This document shows positions 34,143 through 44,366 of a DNA stretch of 64,000 bases, one piece after another; the first letter of the stretch is position 1; the number at the start of each line of letters is the position of its first letter. The stretch comes from an uncultured Oscillospiraceae bacterium (GTDB lineage Bacteria > Bacillota > Clostridia > Oscillospirales > Oscillospiraceae), in the NCBI GenBank assembly GCA_944387035.1, contig CALXDJ010000008.1:1-64000 (forward strand), written 5' to 3'. Under the pieces are notes generated by a model. The model saw only the letters and a program-made list of their open reading frames with translations. It did no database searches and was not told the DNA's origin. The translations under genes were made by a program, and so were the position numbers.

Positions 34143-34870
34143 GTTGGTTCCTCTCCATACAGGCCCGCCAGCAGCCCCGCCGTCATGGCGGCGGCCAGTC
34201 TGCGCTGGTAGGAATCGTCCTGCAGGCGGGTGGTCTCCGCCTCATTGGACAAAAATCCGCACTCCACCAGCACTCCCGGTGCCTGGGCATTTTTCATGAG
34301 ATACACGGACGAGCCCATAGCCTTGGCTTCCTTGGGCCGCTCCGAATTGATGGCGGTATTCAGCGCGGCCTGTACCGCCTCCGCCAAAGCCTGCGCTCCC
34401 TCCTGCCCATTCCAGAACGCCTGGGCCCCATGGGTTTGGGGCGACGAAGGCAGACTGTTTTGATGGATGCTCAGCAGCACCCCATGCTCCGCGGCGTTGA
34501 CGATGGCAACCCGGTTGCGCAGATCTGAGGATTTCTTCTCCCGGATGGTATTGGCACCGTCACTGTGGATGGAACGGTCATCCTCCCGGGTCATAACCGT
34601 TTTCTGGCCGCAAAAGCGCAGCAGGTCGTTGACCCGCAGGCCAAGCTCCAGATTGATCTGGCTTTCCTCTACACCGCCGGACGAAACCGCACCGCCGTCC
34701 TCACCGCCGTGGCCCGGGTCCACAACCACGGTCACCGGCGTTTCCCCCTGAGGAGCAAACACCGTTGTGTCCGCCGGAGCGCTTCGCCATAGAAAGACCG
34801 CCGCAAGAACCACGCAGCACACGCCGATTGCCGCCCGGCGCAGCGTTGACATCCGAATTGAGATGAACAC
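34139..34870 (-). CDS. cwlD: germination-specific N-acetylmuramoyl-L-alanine amidase CwlD
   Basis: A 243-residue Amidase_3 enzyme with an N-terminal signal anchor (AAIGVCCVVLAAVFLW). Zinc ligands and catalytic Glu are visible in VDPGHGGEDGGA, LSIHQNS and VECGFLSN. CwlD cleaves stem peptides so that muramic-delta-lactam forms in spore cortex. A GTG start at 34870 fits GGGGGTG upstream and a sigma-E start site near 34882; ATG 34852 is the alternative. Family choice (CwlD over other amidases) rests on length, single anchor and the sporulation promoter. Confidence 0.85.
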   Translation of the reverse strand: MFISIRMSTLRRAAIGVCCVVLAAVFLWRSAPADTTVFAPQGETPVTVVVDPGHGGEDGGAVSSGGVEESQINLELGLRVNDLLRFCGQKTVMTREDDRSIHSDGANTIREKKSSDLRNRVAIVNAAEHGVLLSIHQNSLPSSPQTHGAQAFWNGQEGAQALAEAVQAALNTAINSERPKEAKAMGSSVYLMKNAQAPGVLVECGFLSNEAETTRLQDDSYQRRLAAAMTAGLLAGLYGEEPT

Positions 34871-34889
34871 AGGCAACACCCCCGCCAAA

Positions 34890-34919
34890 ACCCTATGTAG
34901 CGGGGCTCATCCCATATGC
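34890..34919 (-). promoter_or_regulatory. sigma-E-like promoter of cwlD
   Basis: Minus strand GCATATGG (34912-34919), 14-nt spacer, CATAGGGT (34890-34897). In B. subtilis cwlD is under sigma-E and sigma-G control, in agreement. Confidence 0.75.
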
Positions 34920-34923
34920 AAGG

Positions 34924-34952
34924 ATTATACCGTCTCCCCTCCGGAAAATCAA
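34924..34952 (-). promoter_or_regulatory. sigma-A promoter upstream of cwlD-radA
   Basis: Minus strand TTGATT (34947-34952), 17-nt spacer, perfect TATAAT (34924-34929). It would give vegetative expression of radA, complementing the sporulation promoter just downstream. Confidence 0.65.
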
Positions 34953-34979
34953 GGCCGGGGACCCCTCCCTGCCCCGGCG

Positions 34980-34987
34980 CATATACT
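34980..34987 (+). promoter_or_regulatory. sporulation-sigma -10-like box before cotJ
   Basis: CATATACT fits the CATAnAnT -10 of sigma-E/sigma-K. No good -35 is seen at 14 nt. A perfect 9-bp inverted repeat GGATTGGGC / GCCCAATCC (34988-34996 and 35013-35021) follows it. Confidence 0.35.
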
Positions 34988-35047
34988 GGATTGGGCGCGA
35001 GGCTCTGCCTTTGCCCAATCCCTTCCAAGGAGGTATCCATCGAGCAC

Positions 35048-35506
35048 ATGGAGACCAAACAAACCACATCCGCCGCTTCCTGCGGCAGCGGGCAGGGCTC
35101 CCTGCCCGGCAGCTGCGGCTCGCTGGCGTTTCCCTACGTGCCCATGCAGGGAACCGATCCGGTGCGGTACAGCCGGATGGAAGCCCTGCAGACCGGCACT
35201 CTCTTCCCGGGTCTGGATCTGCCCTTCAAAGAGGCCATCCAGGCCAAAACCAAGCTGGCCAACACGGCCCTGGTGGAACTGATGGCCCTGGATTTTGCCA
35301 TTGACGAACTGGGACTGTATCTGGTCACCCATTCCCAGGATCAAGAGGCTCTGCAGCTCTACTGGTCCTATATCAATCTGGCCAAGGAGGGCCGCGAGAA
35401 GTATCAGAAGCTCTACGGGCCCCTGCTGCAGACAGACCTGACCCCGGATGAGGGCTTCGCCTGGCTCAAAGATCCCTGGCCCTGGGACGAAGGAGGAAAC
35501 AGCTGA
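35048..35506 (+). CDS. cotJB: CotJA-CotJB fusion spore coat protein
   Basis: A 152-residue protein. Residues ~28-65 (FPYVPMQG ... ALQTGTLFPGLDLPF) match the CotJA pattern. Residues ~72-147 (ALVELMALDFAIDELGLYL to WLKDPWPWDEGG) match CotJB. In Bacillus these are separate genes cotJA and cotJB; here both lie in one uninterrupted frame, whose length equals the sum of the two. The N-terminal 27 residues are Ser/Gly/Cys-rich. AAGGAGG lies 14 nt before the ATG, a long spacing. cotJC overlaps by 1 nt. Confidence 0.85.
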   Translation: METKQTTSAASCGSGQGSLPGSCGSLAFPYVPMQGTDPVRYSRMEALQTGTLFPGLDLPFKEAIQAKTKLANTALVELMALDFAIDELGLYLVTHSQDQEALQLYWSYINLAKEGREKYQKLYGPLLQTDLTPDEGFAWLKDPWPWDEGGNS

Positions 35507-36102
35507 TGTTTGTCTATGAGAAGAAGCTGCAGTACCCGGTCAAGATCAAAAACACCAATCCGCAGCTGGCAGCCCTGATTATTTCACAGTACGGCGGTCC
35601 GGACGGTGAGCTGGGCGCCTCCCTGCGGTATCTGAGCCAGCGGTATTCCATGCCCTACGCCGAGCTCAAGGGCCTGCTGACGGACATCGGCACCGAAGAA
35701 CTGGGCCATCTGGAGATGATCGGCACCATCGTCCATCAGCTCACCCGGAATCTGACGGAAGAGCAGATCCGCTCCGCCGGATTCGCTCCGTATTTCCTGG
35801 ATCACACCACCAGCGTCTATCCCACGGCCGCCTCCGGCTCCCCCTGGAATGCCGCCGGAATCGGCGTCAAGGGCGACGTCATTGCCGACCTTACCGAGGA
35901 TCTGGCTGCCGAGCAGAAAGCCCGGGTTACGTATGACAACATCCTGCGCATGAGTGATGATCCCGACGTCAATGACGCCATCAAGTTCCTCCGGGCCCGG
36001 GAGATCGTCCACTTCCAGCGCTTCGGCGAGGGACTGCGCCTGGCCAAAGACAAACTGGACGAAAAGAATGTCTACTATCTGAACCCTGCCTTTGACAAGT
36101 GA
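35506..36102 (+). CDS. cotJC: spore coat protein CotJC (manganese catalase family)
   Basis: A 198-residue ferritin-like manganese-catalase family protein starting MFVYEKKLQYPVKI. Likely di-metal ligands occur in GTEELGHLEMIGTIVHQL and REIVHFQRFGE. CotJC is an inner coat component interacting with CotJA and may remove peroxide. AAGGAGGAAAC gives a strong SD inside the cotJB end. Start and length are normal. Confidence 0.95.
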   Translation: MFVYEKKLQYPVKIKNTNPQLAALIISQYGGPDGELGASLRYLSQRYSMPYAELKGLLTDIGTEELGHLEMIGTIVHQLTRNLTEEQIRSAGFAPYFLDHTTSVYPTAASGSPWNAAGIGVKGDVIADLTEDLAAEQKARVTYDNILRMSDDPDVNDAIKFLRAREIVHFQRFGEGLRLAKDKLDEKNVYYLNPAFDK

Positions 36103-36129
36103 GGACAGGAGCAGACCCTGCAAGCGATC

Positions 36130-36163
36130 AAAAGAGGCACGCTTTTCAGCGTGCCTCTTTTTT
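36130..36163. terminator. bidirectional terminator between cotJC and ligA
   Basis: Stem AAAGAGGCACGC / GCGTGCCTCTTT with a 6-nt loop and T/A runs on both sides, between convergent genes. Confidence 0.92.
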
Positions 36164-36247
36164 ATAGAACGTTTTTCCTACTGGTAGGGGGCCTCCCTGC
36201 TTGCGGAATACCCTCGCCGGACACCGAAGAAAGACTGGAACAGCCGC

Positions 36248-38239
<1,992 letters not shown>

Positions 38240-38944
38240 TTATCCGTTGTTGAGTATATAGTCCTTCAGGTCCTCCTCGTAGGTCTCCGGTGACGTGCTG
38301 AAATACGTGTACGTATCCGGAACCGTCCCTACGATGATGGTTTCCGCCACCGTGACAGCATTGGAGATCTTGGTGGCGGTGGTGAAGCCCGGCAGCAGAA
38401 TGCTGACGGTCACATCGATATTCAGGATGATTTGGTGTTTGGTCTGATTGATGCCCGCCGAGGAGAAGGCGTTTTCAAACCGGGCCGAGGACGACCCCAC
38501 CGACTCCATCCGGACATTGATCCGGGGCCCGCGGCCCGCCAGCAGAGCGGTACCGGTGAGCGTCCCCACAGGAATGGAGATCTCCCGGGCGGAAACCTGA
38601 TCCACCCGGGTCAAAATGATATCCAGAATATCGGTTTGCAGGCGGTTGAAGGCCGCCATATTACTGTGGACCGCAGTCACACGGCCCTCCGTATCCTTTT
38701 CGAAGGATATGAGCTGTTCATAGCTGATATCGCCCTGCTGAATCGCCTCATCCACGGCCTCGGCCACAATGCGGTTGACGGTGTTGGATACCCGGGTCAC
38801 CGCCAGACTTTCCAACAGAGGCCGCAGCTGTGCCGTGGCATAGAGAATGACAAACAACACCAGCGAGATCAAAAACAGCAACAGGATCCGTACCGCCGCC
38901 CGCCGGTCCATCCGGCGGCGGTAATAGAAAAAGCCTGGTCGCAC
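38240..38944 (-). CDS. yunB: sporulation protein YunB
   Basis: A 234-residue YunB homologue. A basic N-terminus (YYRRRMDRRAAVR) leads to one membrane anchor (ILLLFLISLVLFVILYATA, ~20-39) and an extracytoplasmic domain ending DTYTYFSTSPETY. YunB is a sigma-E-dependent protein needed for normal sporulation, exact role unknown. A GTG start follows a strong GGAGGGAGG. A sigma-E-like promoter sits 20 nt upstream, immediately after the murD stop. Confidence 0.92.
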   Translation of the reverse strand: MRPGFFYYRRRMDRRAAVRILLLFLISLVLFVILYATAQLRPLLESLAVTRVSNTVNRIVAEAVDEAIQQGDISYEQLISFEKDTEGRVTAVHSNMAAFNRLQTDILDIILTRVDQVSAREISIPVGTLTGTALLAGRGPRINVRMESVGSSSARFENAFSSAGINQTKHQIILNIDVTVSILLPGFTTATKISNAVTVAETIIVGTVPDTYTYFSTSPETYEEDLKDYILNNG

Positions 38945-38964
38945 GTGTCCTCCCTCCTTCCGCC

Positions 38965-38994
38965 ATTCTATGCGGAAGGAGCCTGGACTTATTG
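38965..38994 (-). promoter_or_regulatory. sigma-E-like promoter of yunB
   Basis: Minus strand CAATAAGT (38987-38994), 14-nt spacer, CATAGAAT (38965-38972). The -10 matches CATAnAnT fully. It straddles the end of murD. Confidence 0.65.
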
Positions 38995-40365
38995 CAGGCG
39001 GTTCACCACATCCTTAAACACCCGGCCCCGCTCCATAAAGTTGGCAAAGCGATCAAAGGAAGTGCTGGCCGGGGAGAGAATCACCACATCCCCGGGCTGT
39101 GTCCGGCTGCGGGCCAGCGCGGCAGCCTCCTCATAGTCTGCCACGTCGAAGATCTCCAGCCCGGCATAGTTGGGAGCCTGCTCCACCGCCCGGCGGATCA
39201 CTCCGGCGGTAGCGCCGCAGAGAATCAGCAGCTTGACGTGGTCATTGACCACCGGACCCAAGCTGTCGTAGGAGATGCCCTTGTCCTTGCCTCCGGCGAT
39301 GAGCACCACCTTCTCCGGGAAGGACCGCAGTCCCGCAATGGTACGGCTGGGGCTGGAGGCAATGGAATCGTTATACCAGCGCACGCCGTCCAAAGTGCGG
39401 ATCAGCTCGATCCGGTGCTCCACGCCGCCGAAGGTCCGGGCAAAGTCCCGGATGATCTCGTCGGACACCATGCCGTCCACCGCGGCAATGGCCGCCAGAT
39501 AGTTTTCGATGTTGTGCACACCGGGAAGCTGGATGTCCGAGGTGTCCATCACGACCCGTTCTTTTCCATCAGACCGGGCCACCACGCTGGTGCCCCGCAG
39601 AAAGACGCCGTCGGCCACTTCCCGTTGCCGGGAGAACAGCCGCACCCGGCCCAGGGCCTTCTTCGCCAGGGCCGCCGTCACCTCATTGTCCGCATTAAAT
39701 ACGGCAATATCCTGGGCAGACTGGTGTGTAAAGATATTTTCCTTTGCGGCTATATACTCCGCATAATCCTTGTGGACGTCCAAATGATTGGGCGAGAGGT
39801 TCGTCATCACCGCCACATGGGGGCTGGATGTCATGGTCATCAGCTGGAAGGAAGACAGCTCCAGCACCGCCAGATCCTCCGGCTGCATTTGGGGTGTCTG
39901 GGCCAGCAGCGGGTTGCCGATGTTGCCGCCCAGATGGACGGTACGCCCCGCTTTTTTCAGCAGGGAGGCAATGATGGTCGTAGTGGTGGTCTTACCGTCG
40001 CTGCCGGTAACAGCCAGCATCGGGCACGGACAGACCTGGAAAAAGACCTCCATTTCTGAGGTCAGCACACTGCCCCGTTCCACGGCCTGCCGCAGCTGAG
40101 GCAGATCCGGCCGCATGCCGGGCGTCCGGAAGATCACATCCTCCGTCAGATCCTCCAAGTAGTCTGCACCCAGGCGCAGCACGGCGCCCCGGGACTCCAG
40201 CTCACCAGCCAGGGCGCCCAGGGCCGTCCGGTCCTTTTTGTCCCGGGCCGTAACGGCAATGCCCCGTTGGAGCAGCAGTTCAATGAGCGGCTGATTGGAA
40301 ATCCCGATTCCGATCACAGCCACGCGCTTTCCCTCCAAGGAGGTCAGATATTCTTCAAATGTCAC
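38989..40365 (-). CDS. murD: UDP-N-acetylmuramoyl-alanine--D-glutamate ligase
   Basis: A 458-residue Mur ligase adding D-Glu to UDP-MurNAc-L-Ala in the cytosol. The Rossmann-like N-domain starts KRVAVIGIGISNQP; the ATP loop is VTGSDGKTTTT, and the Mur C-terminal domain has the conserved YNDSIASSPSRT. A GTG start at 40365 follows GAGGAG. It stands outside the usual mraY-murD-ftsW cluster, here upstream of yunB and ligA. Confidence 0.96.
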   Translation of the reverse strand: MTFEEYLTSLEGKRVAVIGIGISNQPLIELLLQRGIAVTARDKKDRTALGALAGELESRGAVLRLGADYLEDLTEDVIFRTPGMRPDLPQLRQAVERGSVLTSEMEVFFQVCPCPMLAVTGSDGKTTTTTIIASLLKKAGRTVHLGGNIGNPLLAQTPQMQPEDLAVLELSSFQLMTMTSSPHVAVMTNLSPNHLDVHKDYAEYIAAKENIFTHQSAQDIAVFNADNEVTAALAKKALGRVRLFSRQREVADGVFLRGTSVVARSDGKERVVMDTSDIQLPGVHNIENYLAAIAAVDGMVSDEIIRDFARTFGGVEHRIELIRTLDGVRWYNDSIASSPSRTIAGLRSFPEKVVLIAGGKDKGISYDSLGPVVNDHVKLLILCGATAGVIRRAVEQAPNYAGLEIFDVADYEEAAALARSRTQPGDVVILSPASTSFDRFANFMERGRVFKDVVNRLQ

Positions 40366-40402
40366 GCAGATCGCTCCTCAAATCAAGTTGATATGCAGTT
40401 GC

Positions 40403-40431
40403 ATTATACCGCAAACCCCCTGGAATTACAA
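40403..40431 (-). promoter_or_regulatory. sigma-A promoter of murD
   Basis: Minus strand TTGTAA (40426-40431), 17-nt spacer, perfect TATAAT (40403-40408), 38 nt before murD. Confidence 0.65.
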
Positions 40432-40511
40432 CGCGGAGGCGGAATTTTCTCTCATTTGTGGGGCTGGGAGCAATTCCGGCAATTGCAGATCCCGCACCCG
40501 GGGGCTTGCCG

Positions 40512-40540
40512 TTGACAAGCCGTGCACTTTTTAGTAAAAT
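40512..40540 (+). promoter_or_regulatory. promoter of rnpB
   Basis: Perfect TTGACA (40512-40517), 17-nt spacer, TAAAAT (40535-40540), just before the RNase P RNA. Confidence 0.85.
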
Positions 40541-40547
40541 AGAACCC

Positions 40548-40915
40548 GCGAGGAAAACAGACAGTCGCGTGAGCAGGCCGAAAGGCCGCTTATGAGGAAA
40601 GTCCGGGCTCCACAGGGCAAGGATAACGGGTAACGCCCGCCGAAGGCGACTTCAGGAAAAGTGCAACAGAGAGATACCGCCTCATGTCCCCTTTCGGGGC
40701 CCCGTACGGGGTGAGGTAAGGGTGGAAAGGTGCGGTAAGAGCGCACCCGACGGCTCGAGAGTGTCCGTCGCTGTAAACTCTATCCGGAGCAACACCGTGG
40801 TTGGAAGCATCAAGGCTGGCCCGGCCGCTTCCCAGAGGTGGCTTGAGCGTACTGGCAACAGTGCGTCGAGATAGATGACTGTCAAATACAGAACCCGGCT
40901 TACAGTTTTGCTCGC
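40548..40915 (+). ncRNA. rnpB: RNase P RNA (class A)
   Basis: The catalytic RNA of RNase P, which matures tRNA 5' ends. Conserved core elements appear in order: GAGGAAAGTCCGGGCTC, CAGAGAGATACCGCC, GGTAAGGGTGGAAAGGTGC, AGAGCGCACC, ACTCTATCCGGAGCAACACC and AGATAGATGACTGTCAAATA. Helix P1 closes between GCGAGGAAAAC (40548-40558) and GTTTTGCTCGC (40905-40915) with one mismatch, which sets both ends. A consensus promoter and an intrinsic terminator flank it. Confidence 0.97.
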
Positions 40916-40924
40916 ATGGACATG

Positions 40925-40960
40925 GCCCCGGCTGCGTAATCCGCAGCCGGGGCTTTTCTT
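40925..40960 (+). terminator. terminator of rnpB
   Basis: A 12-bp GC-rich stem GCCCCGGCTGCG / CGCAGCCGGGGC with a TTTTCTT tail. Confidence 0.93.
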
Positions 40961-41027
40961 GCGCTCGCCGGGGTTCCTGCGGGCACACGCTTCAAATGCT
41001 TCTGCCGCGCATTCCCCGGGGGCTTCC

Positions 41028-41441
41028 CTACCGGTCCGCCTCCTGTGCGCCGGATTCCTGCTTCCCTGCCTCCGCAGCCCGATGCTCCTCCTGAAAGCGG
41101 TTGAGATAGTAGATCATCTCCGCGTTCTCCTGCTCCTTCCGGGATGCTGCGAGCTCTTCCCTGCGGCGGGCTGCCTCGCTGTAACGCTGCTGCTTGACTC
41201 GCCAGCGATCCGTATCCCGCCGGATCCCCTGCGCAACAAACAAAAAGGCCATTCGGGTTTCCGGCGGCAGATCCGGCTCCTGTTCGATGAACGATTCCGG
41301 CTCCACTGGGTGGCGGTCTGCCTCCATGGCGTAGCGAAAAAGCAGCAGCATCAGCTTCCCCCGCTGGGCGTCCGAAAGAGCGGTCAGACAGGGGTAATTG
41401 TCAAAGTACAAGAGAAAACTTTTCTTTTGAGATTGCTCCAA
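41028..41441 (-). CDS. DUF6291 domain protein
   Basis: A 137-residue protein with a phage-replication-like N-terminus (SFLLYFDNYPCLTALSDAQRGKLMLLLFRYA) typical of DUF6291, a family often found next to DnaD-like genes in Firmicute phages. The C-terminus is a long charged helix (Arg/Glu/Gln-rich). A TTG start is inferred from GGGGGAGGG upstream. No other phage gene is nearby, so this may be a domesticated or relic gene. A short tandem repeat lies 100-170 nt upstream. Confidence 0.65.
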   Translation of the reverse strand: MEQSQKKSFLLYFDNYPCLTALSDAQRGKLMLLLFRYAMEADRHPVEPESFIEQEPDLPPETRMAFLFVAQGIRRDTDRWRVKQQRYSEAARRREELAASRKEQENAEMIYYLNRFQEEHRAAEAGKQESGAQEADR

Positions 41442-41538
41442 TGTGCATCATCCCTCCCCCTTCTGTCGGTTTGAGCCTGTTTTTATGACGCGTCCATGCA
41501 AAACCGGGGAAGATTTTCAGAATCTTGGTAGATTCTCC

Positions 41539-41612
41539 CGTTAGAGTCAGAGTCAGTGATAGAGTCAGAGAAAGAGTCAGTGTTTCTGTTAGAGTGAGAG
41601 TCAGAGTGTCAG
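41539..41612. repeat. degenerate 6-bp tandem repeat (GAGTCA-like)
   Basis: About 74 bp built from imperfect copies of AGAGTC (GTTAGAGTCAGAGTCAGTGA at the start). One minus-strand frame reads Asp-Ser/Asn-Ser pairs, like the low-complexity linkers of phage DnaD-like proteins, but it is closed by a stop just upstream. Likely an eroded coding linker or simple repeat. Confidence 0.7.
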
Positions 41613-41671
41613 GGCGGCGGCAGGACCGCCTTTAAAAAATAAACAAAAGTTTAGTTTTGTTCAGATTTTAA

Positions 41672-41702
41672 GAAAAAAGAGAAGCGGGAATCCCCGCTTC
41701 TC
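41672..41702 (-). terminator. terminator after yebC
   Basis: A minus-strand 10-bp stem GAGAAGCGGG / CCCGCTTCTC followed by T6. It ends the DUF1858-trmK-nif3-yebC operon. Confidence 0.92.
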
Positions 41703-41714
41703 GCAATGGAACAA

Positions 41715-42449
41715 TCAGTCGTTGTCCCAGTTGTGCCAGACGTTCTGGACGTCGTCGTTGTCCTCCAGCATGTCGATGAGCTTCTGCATGTTCTTCACAT
41801 CGCCTTCGCCGGAGAGCGTGATGTAGTTCTGGGGCACCATTTCGATCTCGGCGTTGACGAAGGTGTATCCCTTCTCCTCCAGGGCCTTGACCACATCGTT
41901 GAAGGCGTCGGGATCGGTGGTGATCTCCAGAACGGTACCATCGGCCTCGAAGTCTGCCGCACCGGCCTCCAGGGCATCCATCATGACGGTGTCCTCTTCC
42001 AGCTCGCCCTCTTCGTTGTCGATGACGATGACGCCCTTCTTGTCAAAGGACCAGCTCACGCAGCCCTGCGCGCCCAGGTTGCCGTTGCACTTGTCGAAGG
42101 CATGACGCACTTCGGGAGCGGTGCGCTGACGGTTGTCGGTCAGAGCCTCCACGATGACGGCCACGCCGCCGGGACCGTAGCCCTCATAGGTGACAGCCTC
42201 GAAGTTGTCGGTGTTGCCGGCACCCAGAGCCTTGTCGATGGTGCGCTTGATGTTGTCGTTGGGCATGTTCACGGCCTTGGCCTTGGCAATGACCGTAGCC
42301 AGGCGGGAGTTGTTGTTGGGATCGCCGGAGCCGCCTTCCTTAACGGCGACGATGATCTCACGGGCGATCTTGGTGAAGGCGGCGGAGCGCTTGGCGTCGG
42401 CCGCACCCTTGGTCTTTTGGATATTATGCCATTTGGAATGTCCGGACAT
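41715..42449 (-). CDS. YebC/PmpR family regulator
   Basis: A 244-residue YebC-family protein (MSGHSKWHNIQKTKGAADAK). These were long annotated as transcription factors; recent work on the family links them to translation of proline-rich stretches. Three-domain length is normal. It is the last gene of a four-gene run, 5 nt after nif3-like. Function should be read as family-level only. Confidence 0.93.
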   Translation of the reverse strand: MSGHSKWHNIQKTKGAADAKRSAAFTKIAREIIVAVKEGGSGDPNNNSRLATVIAKAKAVNMPNDNIKRTIDKALGAGNTDNFEAVTYEGYGPGGVAVIVEALTDNRQRTAPEVRHAFDKCNGNLGAQGCVSWSFDKKGVIVIDNEEGELEEDTVMMDALEAGAADFEADGTVLEITTDPDAFNDVVKALEEKGYTFVNAEIEMVPQNYITLSGEGDVKNMQKLIDMLEDNDDVQNVWHNWDND

Positions 42450-42454
42450 GGTTG

Positions 42455-43237
42455 TTATTCTCCTTCAACATAGTAATGGATCACTTCCCGGTGGGAAGCG
42501 GATTTCTGGATGGACAGGCCGGGGAACTGGGATTGCAGATACTCCACCAGGCGCAGACAGACCGGGTCCTCCGTGGGGAAATGCCCCGCGTCAATGAGGT
42601 TCACCGCCCGGGCGTCCAGGAACTGGTGATAGCTCAGGTCCGCCGTGACGTAGGTATCGCACCCGGCAGCCGCGGCGTCCTTTTCAAACTCGCCGCAGGC
42701 GCCGCCGCCTACCGCCACCCGGTAGACCGGCTTGCCCACGTCGGCGTAGCGCACGCCGTTGCAGCCCAGCGCACGGCAGACGTGCTTTGCAAACTCCGGC
42801 AAGGACATGGGCGCGGGCAGCGTGCCTACCCGGCCCAGGCCGTTTTCACACAGAGGCCCAGGGTCCTCCAGACCCAGAGCAGCGGCCAGGGCGTCGTTGA
42901 CGCCGCCGGGGGCCACATCCAGGTTGGTGTGCATGCAGATGGCGCAGATCCCGTGGCGCAGCAGCTTGCACAGCAGGTGCCCCTGGGGCGTATCGTCCCG
43001 GATGCTCTGCACCGGCAGCCACCGGCAGTTCATGACGGGATGGTGGGCCACAATCAGCTCACAGCCTTTGGCAATGGCCTCGTCCGCCACAGCCTCCGTG
43101 ATGTCCAGAGCCACCAGCACCCGTTCCACCGGGCGCTCCGGGTCTCCCACCAGCAAGCCCACATTGTCCCACTCCATGGCGCCCTCTCCAGGCGCCAGGT
43201 CAAATAGACGCGCTTCGATTTCACCGGCACTGGGCAT
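42455..43237 (-). CDS. Nif3-like dinuclear metal-centre protein
   Basis: A 260-residue Nif3/YqfO family protein forming hexamers with a dinuclear metal site. Metal-binding segments visible: IVAHHPVMN near residue 64 and HTNLDVAPGG near residue 98, and DAGHFPTEDP near the C-terminus. It overlaps trmK by 17 nt. The trmK-nif3 pair is conserved in Firmicutes (yqfN-yqfO). Biochemical role not settled. Confidence 0.93.
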   Translation of the reverse strand: MPSAGEIEARLFDLAPGEGAMEWDNVGLLVGDPERPVERVLVALDITEAVADEAIAKGCELIVAHHPVMNCRWLPVQSIRDDTPQGHLLCKLLRHGICAICMHTNLDVAPGGVNDALAAALGLEDPGPLCENGLGRVGTLPAPMSLPEFAKHVCRALGCNGVRYADVGKPVYRVAVGGGACGEFEKDAAAAGCDTYVTADLSYHQFLDARAVNLIDAGHFPTEDPVCLRLVEYLQSQFPGLSIQKSASHREVIHYYVEGE

Positions 43238-43958
43238 GTCGCCACTCCTCTCTCATCGCCAGCAAGGCGGTAATCACGTCTCTCGTCTCGTCCGCCCGGG
43301 CCCGGGACTTTTCTCCCGTGCCGCGGTTGAGCCCCGCCACCGCCATCTCCAGCCGGACGATCTGCTCAATGAGATAGCGGTCTCCCAGAGGATCGTGGGT
43401 AAGACCCGCGCCGCCGTGAAGCTGTCCCAGGCTCAGGGTCATCTCCCCTGCCCCGGCTTCCATCACCGGGTAGAGCGTGCCCCGGTCCCGGACCAGAGCT
43501 TCCCGGGTGATGGCGTAGCCGTTGTCGGCGAGAAAGGCCCGCAGCTCCCAGGCCCGGGTCATGGGCTGGAGCAGCAACCGGTGCTTTCCGTCCGCCGTCC
43601 AGGGCGCCGCGGCCAAAATGGCGGCAATGGTCTCGCCGCCCATGCCCGCAATGACCACCGTGTCCGCCTCCTCCGGGGCCACGGTATCCAGCCCGGAGCC
43701 AAGGCGGAAATCGATCCGGTCCGCTACGCCCCAGGTCTTGCCCGTGGCGCGGGCCCGGTCCAGGGGGCCGGCACGCAGATCACTGGCAATGGCCGCGCGC
43801 AGCCGCCCGGCCAGCATCAGCCACACCGGCAGGTACGCATGGTCCGTACCGATATCCGCCAGGCGTGCCCCTTCGCTCACCCAGCTGGCCAGCAGGGCCA
43901 GACGGGGCGTCAGTTCCAACTGCTTCAAGAAAAGGTCCTCCTCCGTGGAAGGACGCAT
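43221..43958 (-). CDS. trmK: tRNA (adenine-22-N1)-methyltransferase
   Basis: A 245-residue SAM-dependent enzyme for m1A22 in tRNA. The Rossmann motif ARLADIGTDHAYLPV is followed by VIAGMGGETIAAIL, the NPPY-like equivalent in this family, and a C-terminal coiled helix pair. It overlaps nif3-like, as expected for the yqfN-yqfO pair. Confidence 0.93.
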   Translation of the reverse strand: MRPSTEEDLFLKQLELTPRLALLASWVSEGARLADIGTDHAYLPVWLMLAGRLRAAIASDLRAGPLDRARATGKTWGVADRIDFRLGSGLDTVAPEEADTVVIAGMGGETIAAILAAAPWTADGKHRLLLQPMTRAWELRAFLADNGYAITREALVRDRGTLYPVMEAGAGEMTLSLGQLHGGAGLTHDPLGDRYLIEQIVRLEMAVAGLNRGTGEKSRARADETRDVITALLAMREEWRHAQCR

Positions 43959-43987
43959 ACAGGCTCAGCCCGTATGCGTCCGGATCC

Positions 43988-44194
43988 TCACTGGGGCTTA
44001 TTGGCCTCTTCGTTCACCAGGGCCAGCAGCTTCTCGCAGTCCACGCCGTGGACCATGCAGGCCTCCTCCACGGTCTCGCCGCGGGAAGAGGGGCAGCCCA
44101 GGCAGTGCATGCCGATGGACAGGAAGATGGGCGCGGTGTGGGGGGCAATATCCAGGATATCACCGATGATGGTGTCTTTCGTGATCTGAATCAT
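43988..44194 (-). CDS. DUF1858 domain protein
   Basis: A 68-residue DUF1858 protein with two Cys in GMHCLGCPSSRGE, the family's conserved CxxC. DUF1858 relatives occur with hybrid-cluster or redox proteins; this free-standing copy may sense or bind a metal or nitric oxide. It heads the trmK operon from a good promoter. Role not known. Confidence 0.88.
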   Translation of the reverse strand: MIQITKDTIIGDILDIAPHTAPIFLSIGMHCLGCPSSRGETVEEACMVHGVDCEKLLALVNEEANKPQ

Positions 44195-44229
44195 GGGTAG
44201 ATTCCTCCATTCAAAAATTCGACGGGAGT

Positions 44230-44258
44230 ATTATACTCCATGATTTCCGAAAATTCAA
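44230..44258 (-). promoter_or_regulatory. sigma-A promoter of DUF1858-trmK-nif3-yebC
   Basis: Minus strand TTGAAT (44253-44258), 17-nt spacer, perfect TATAAT (44230-44235). Confidence 0.75.
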
Positions 44259-44300
44259 TAGAAAATCCGGCAAAACCCCGGCATTTCCAGGGAAAACGGG

Positions 44301-44334
44301 AAAAAGAGACGCCCACAGTTGTGGACGTCTCTTT
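44301..44334 (-). terminator. terminator after sigH-zinc ribbon pair
   Basis: Minus-strand stem AAAGAGACGTCCAC / GTGGGCGTCTCTTT with one mismatch, followed by T-rich sequence. Confidence 0.85.
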
Positions 44335-44366
44335 GGACCGCGTTATGAAAAACCGAAGACGGCTCT

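Noticed and set aside
41539-41612. CRISPR-like repeat
   Set aside because: The unit is 6 bp, degenerate and without spacers.
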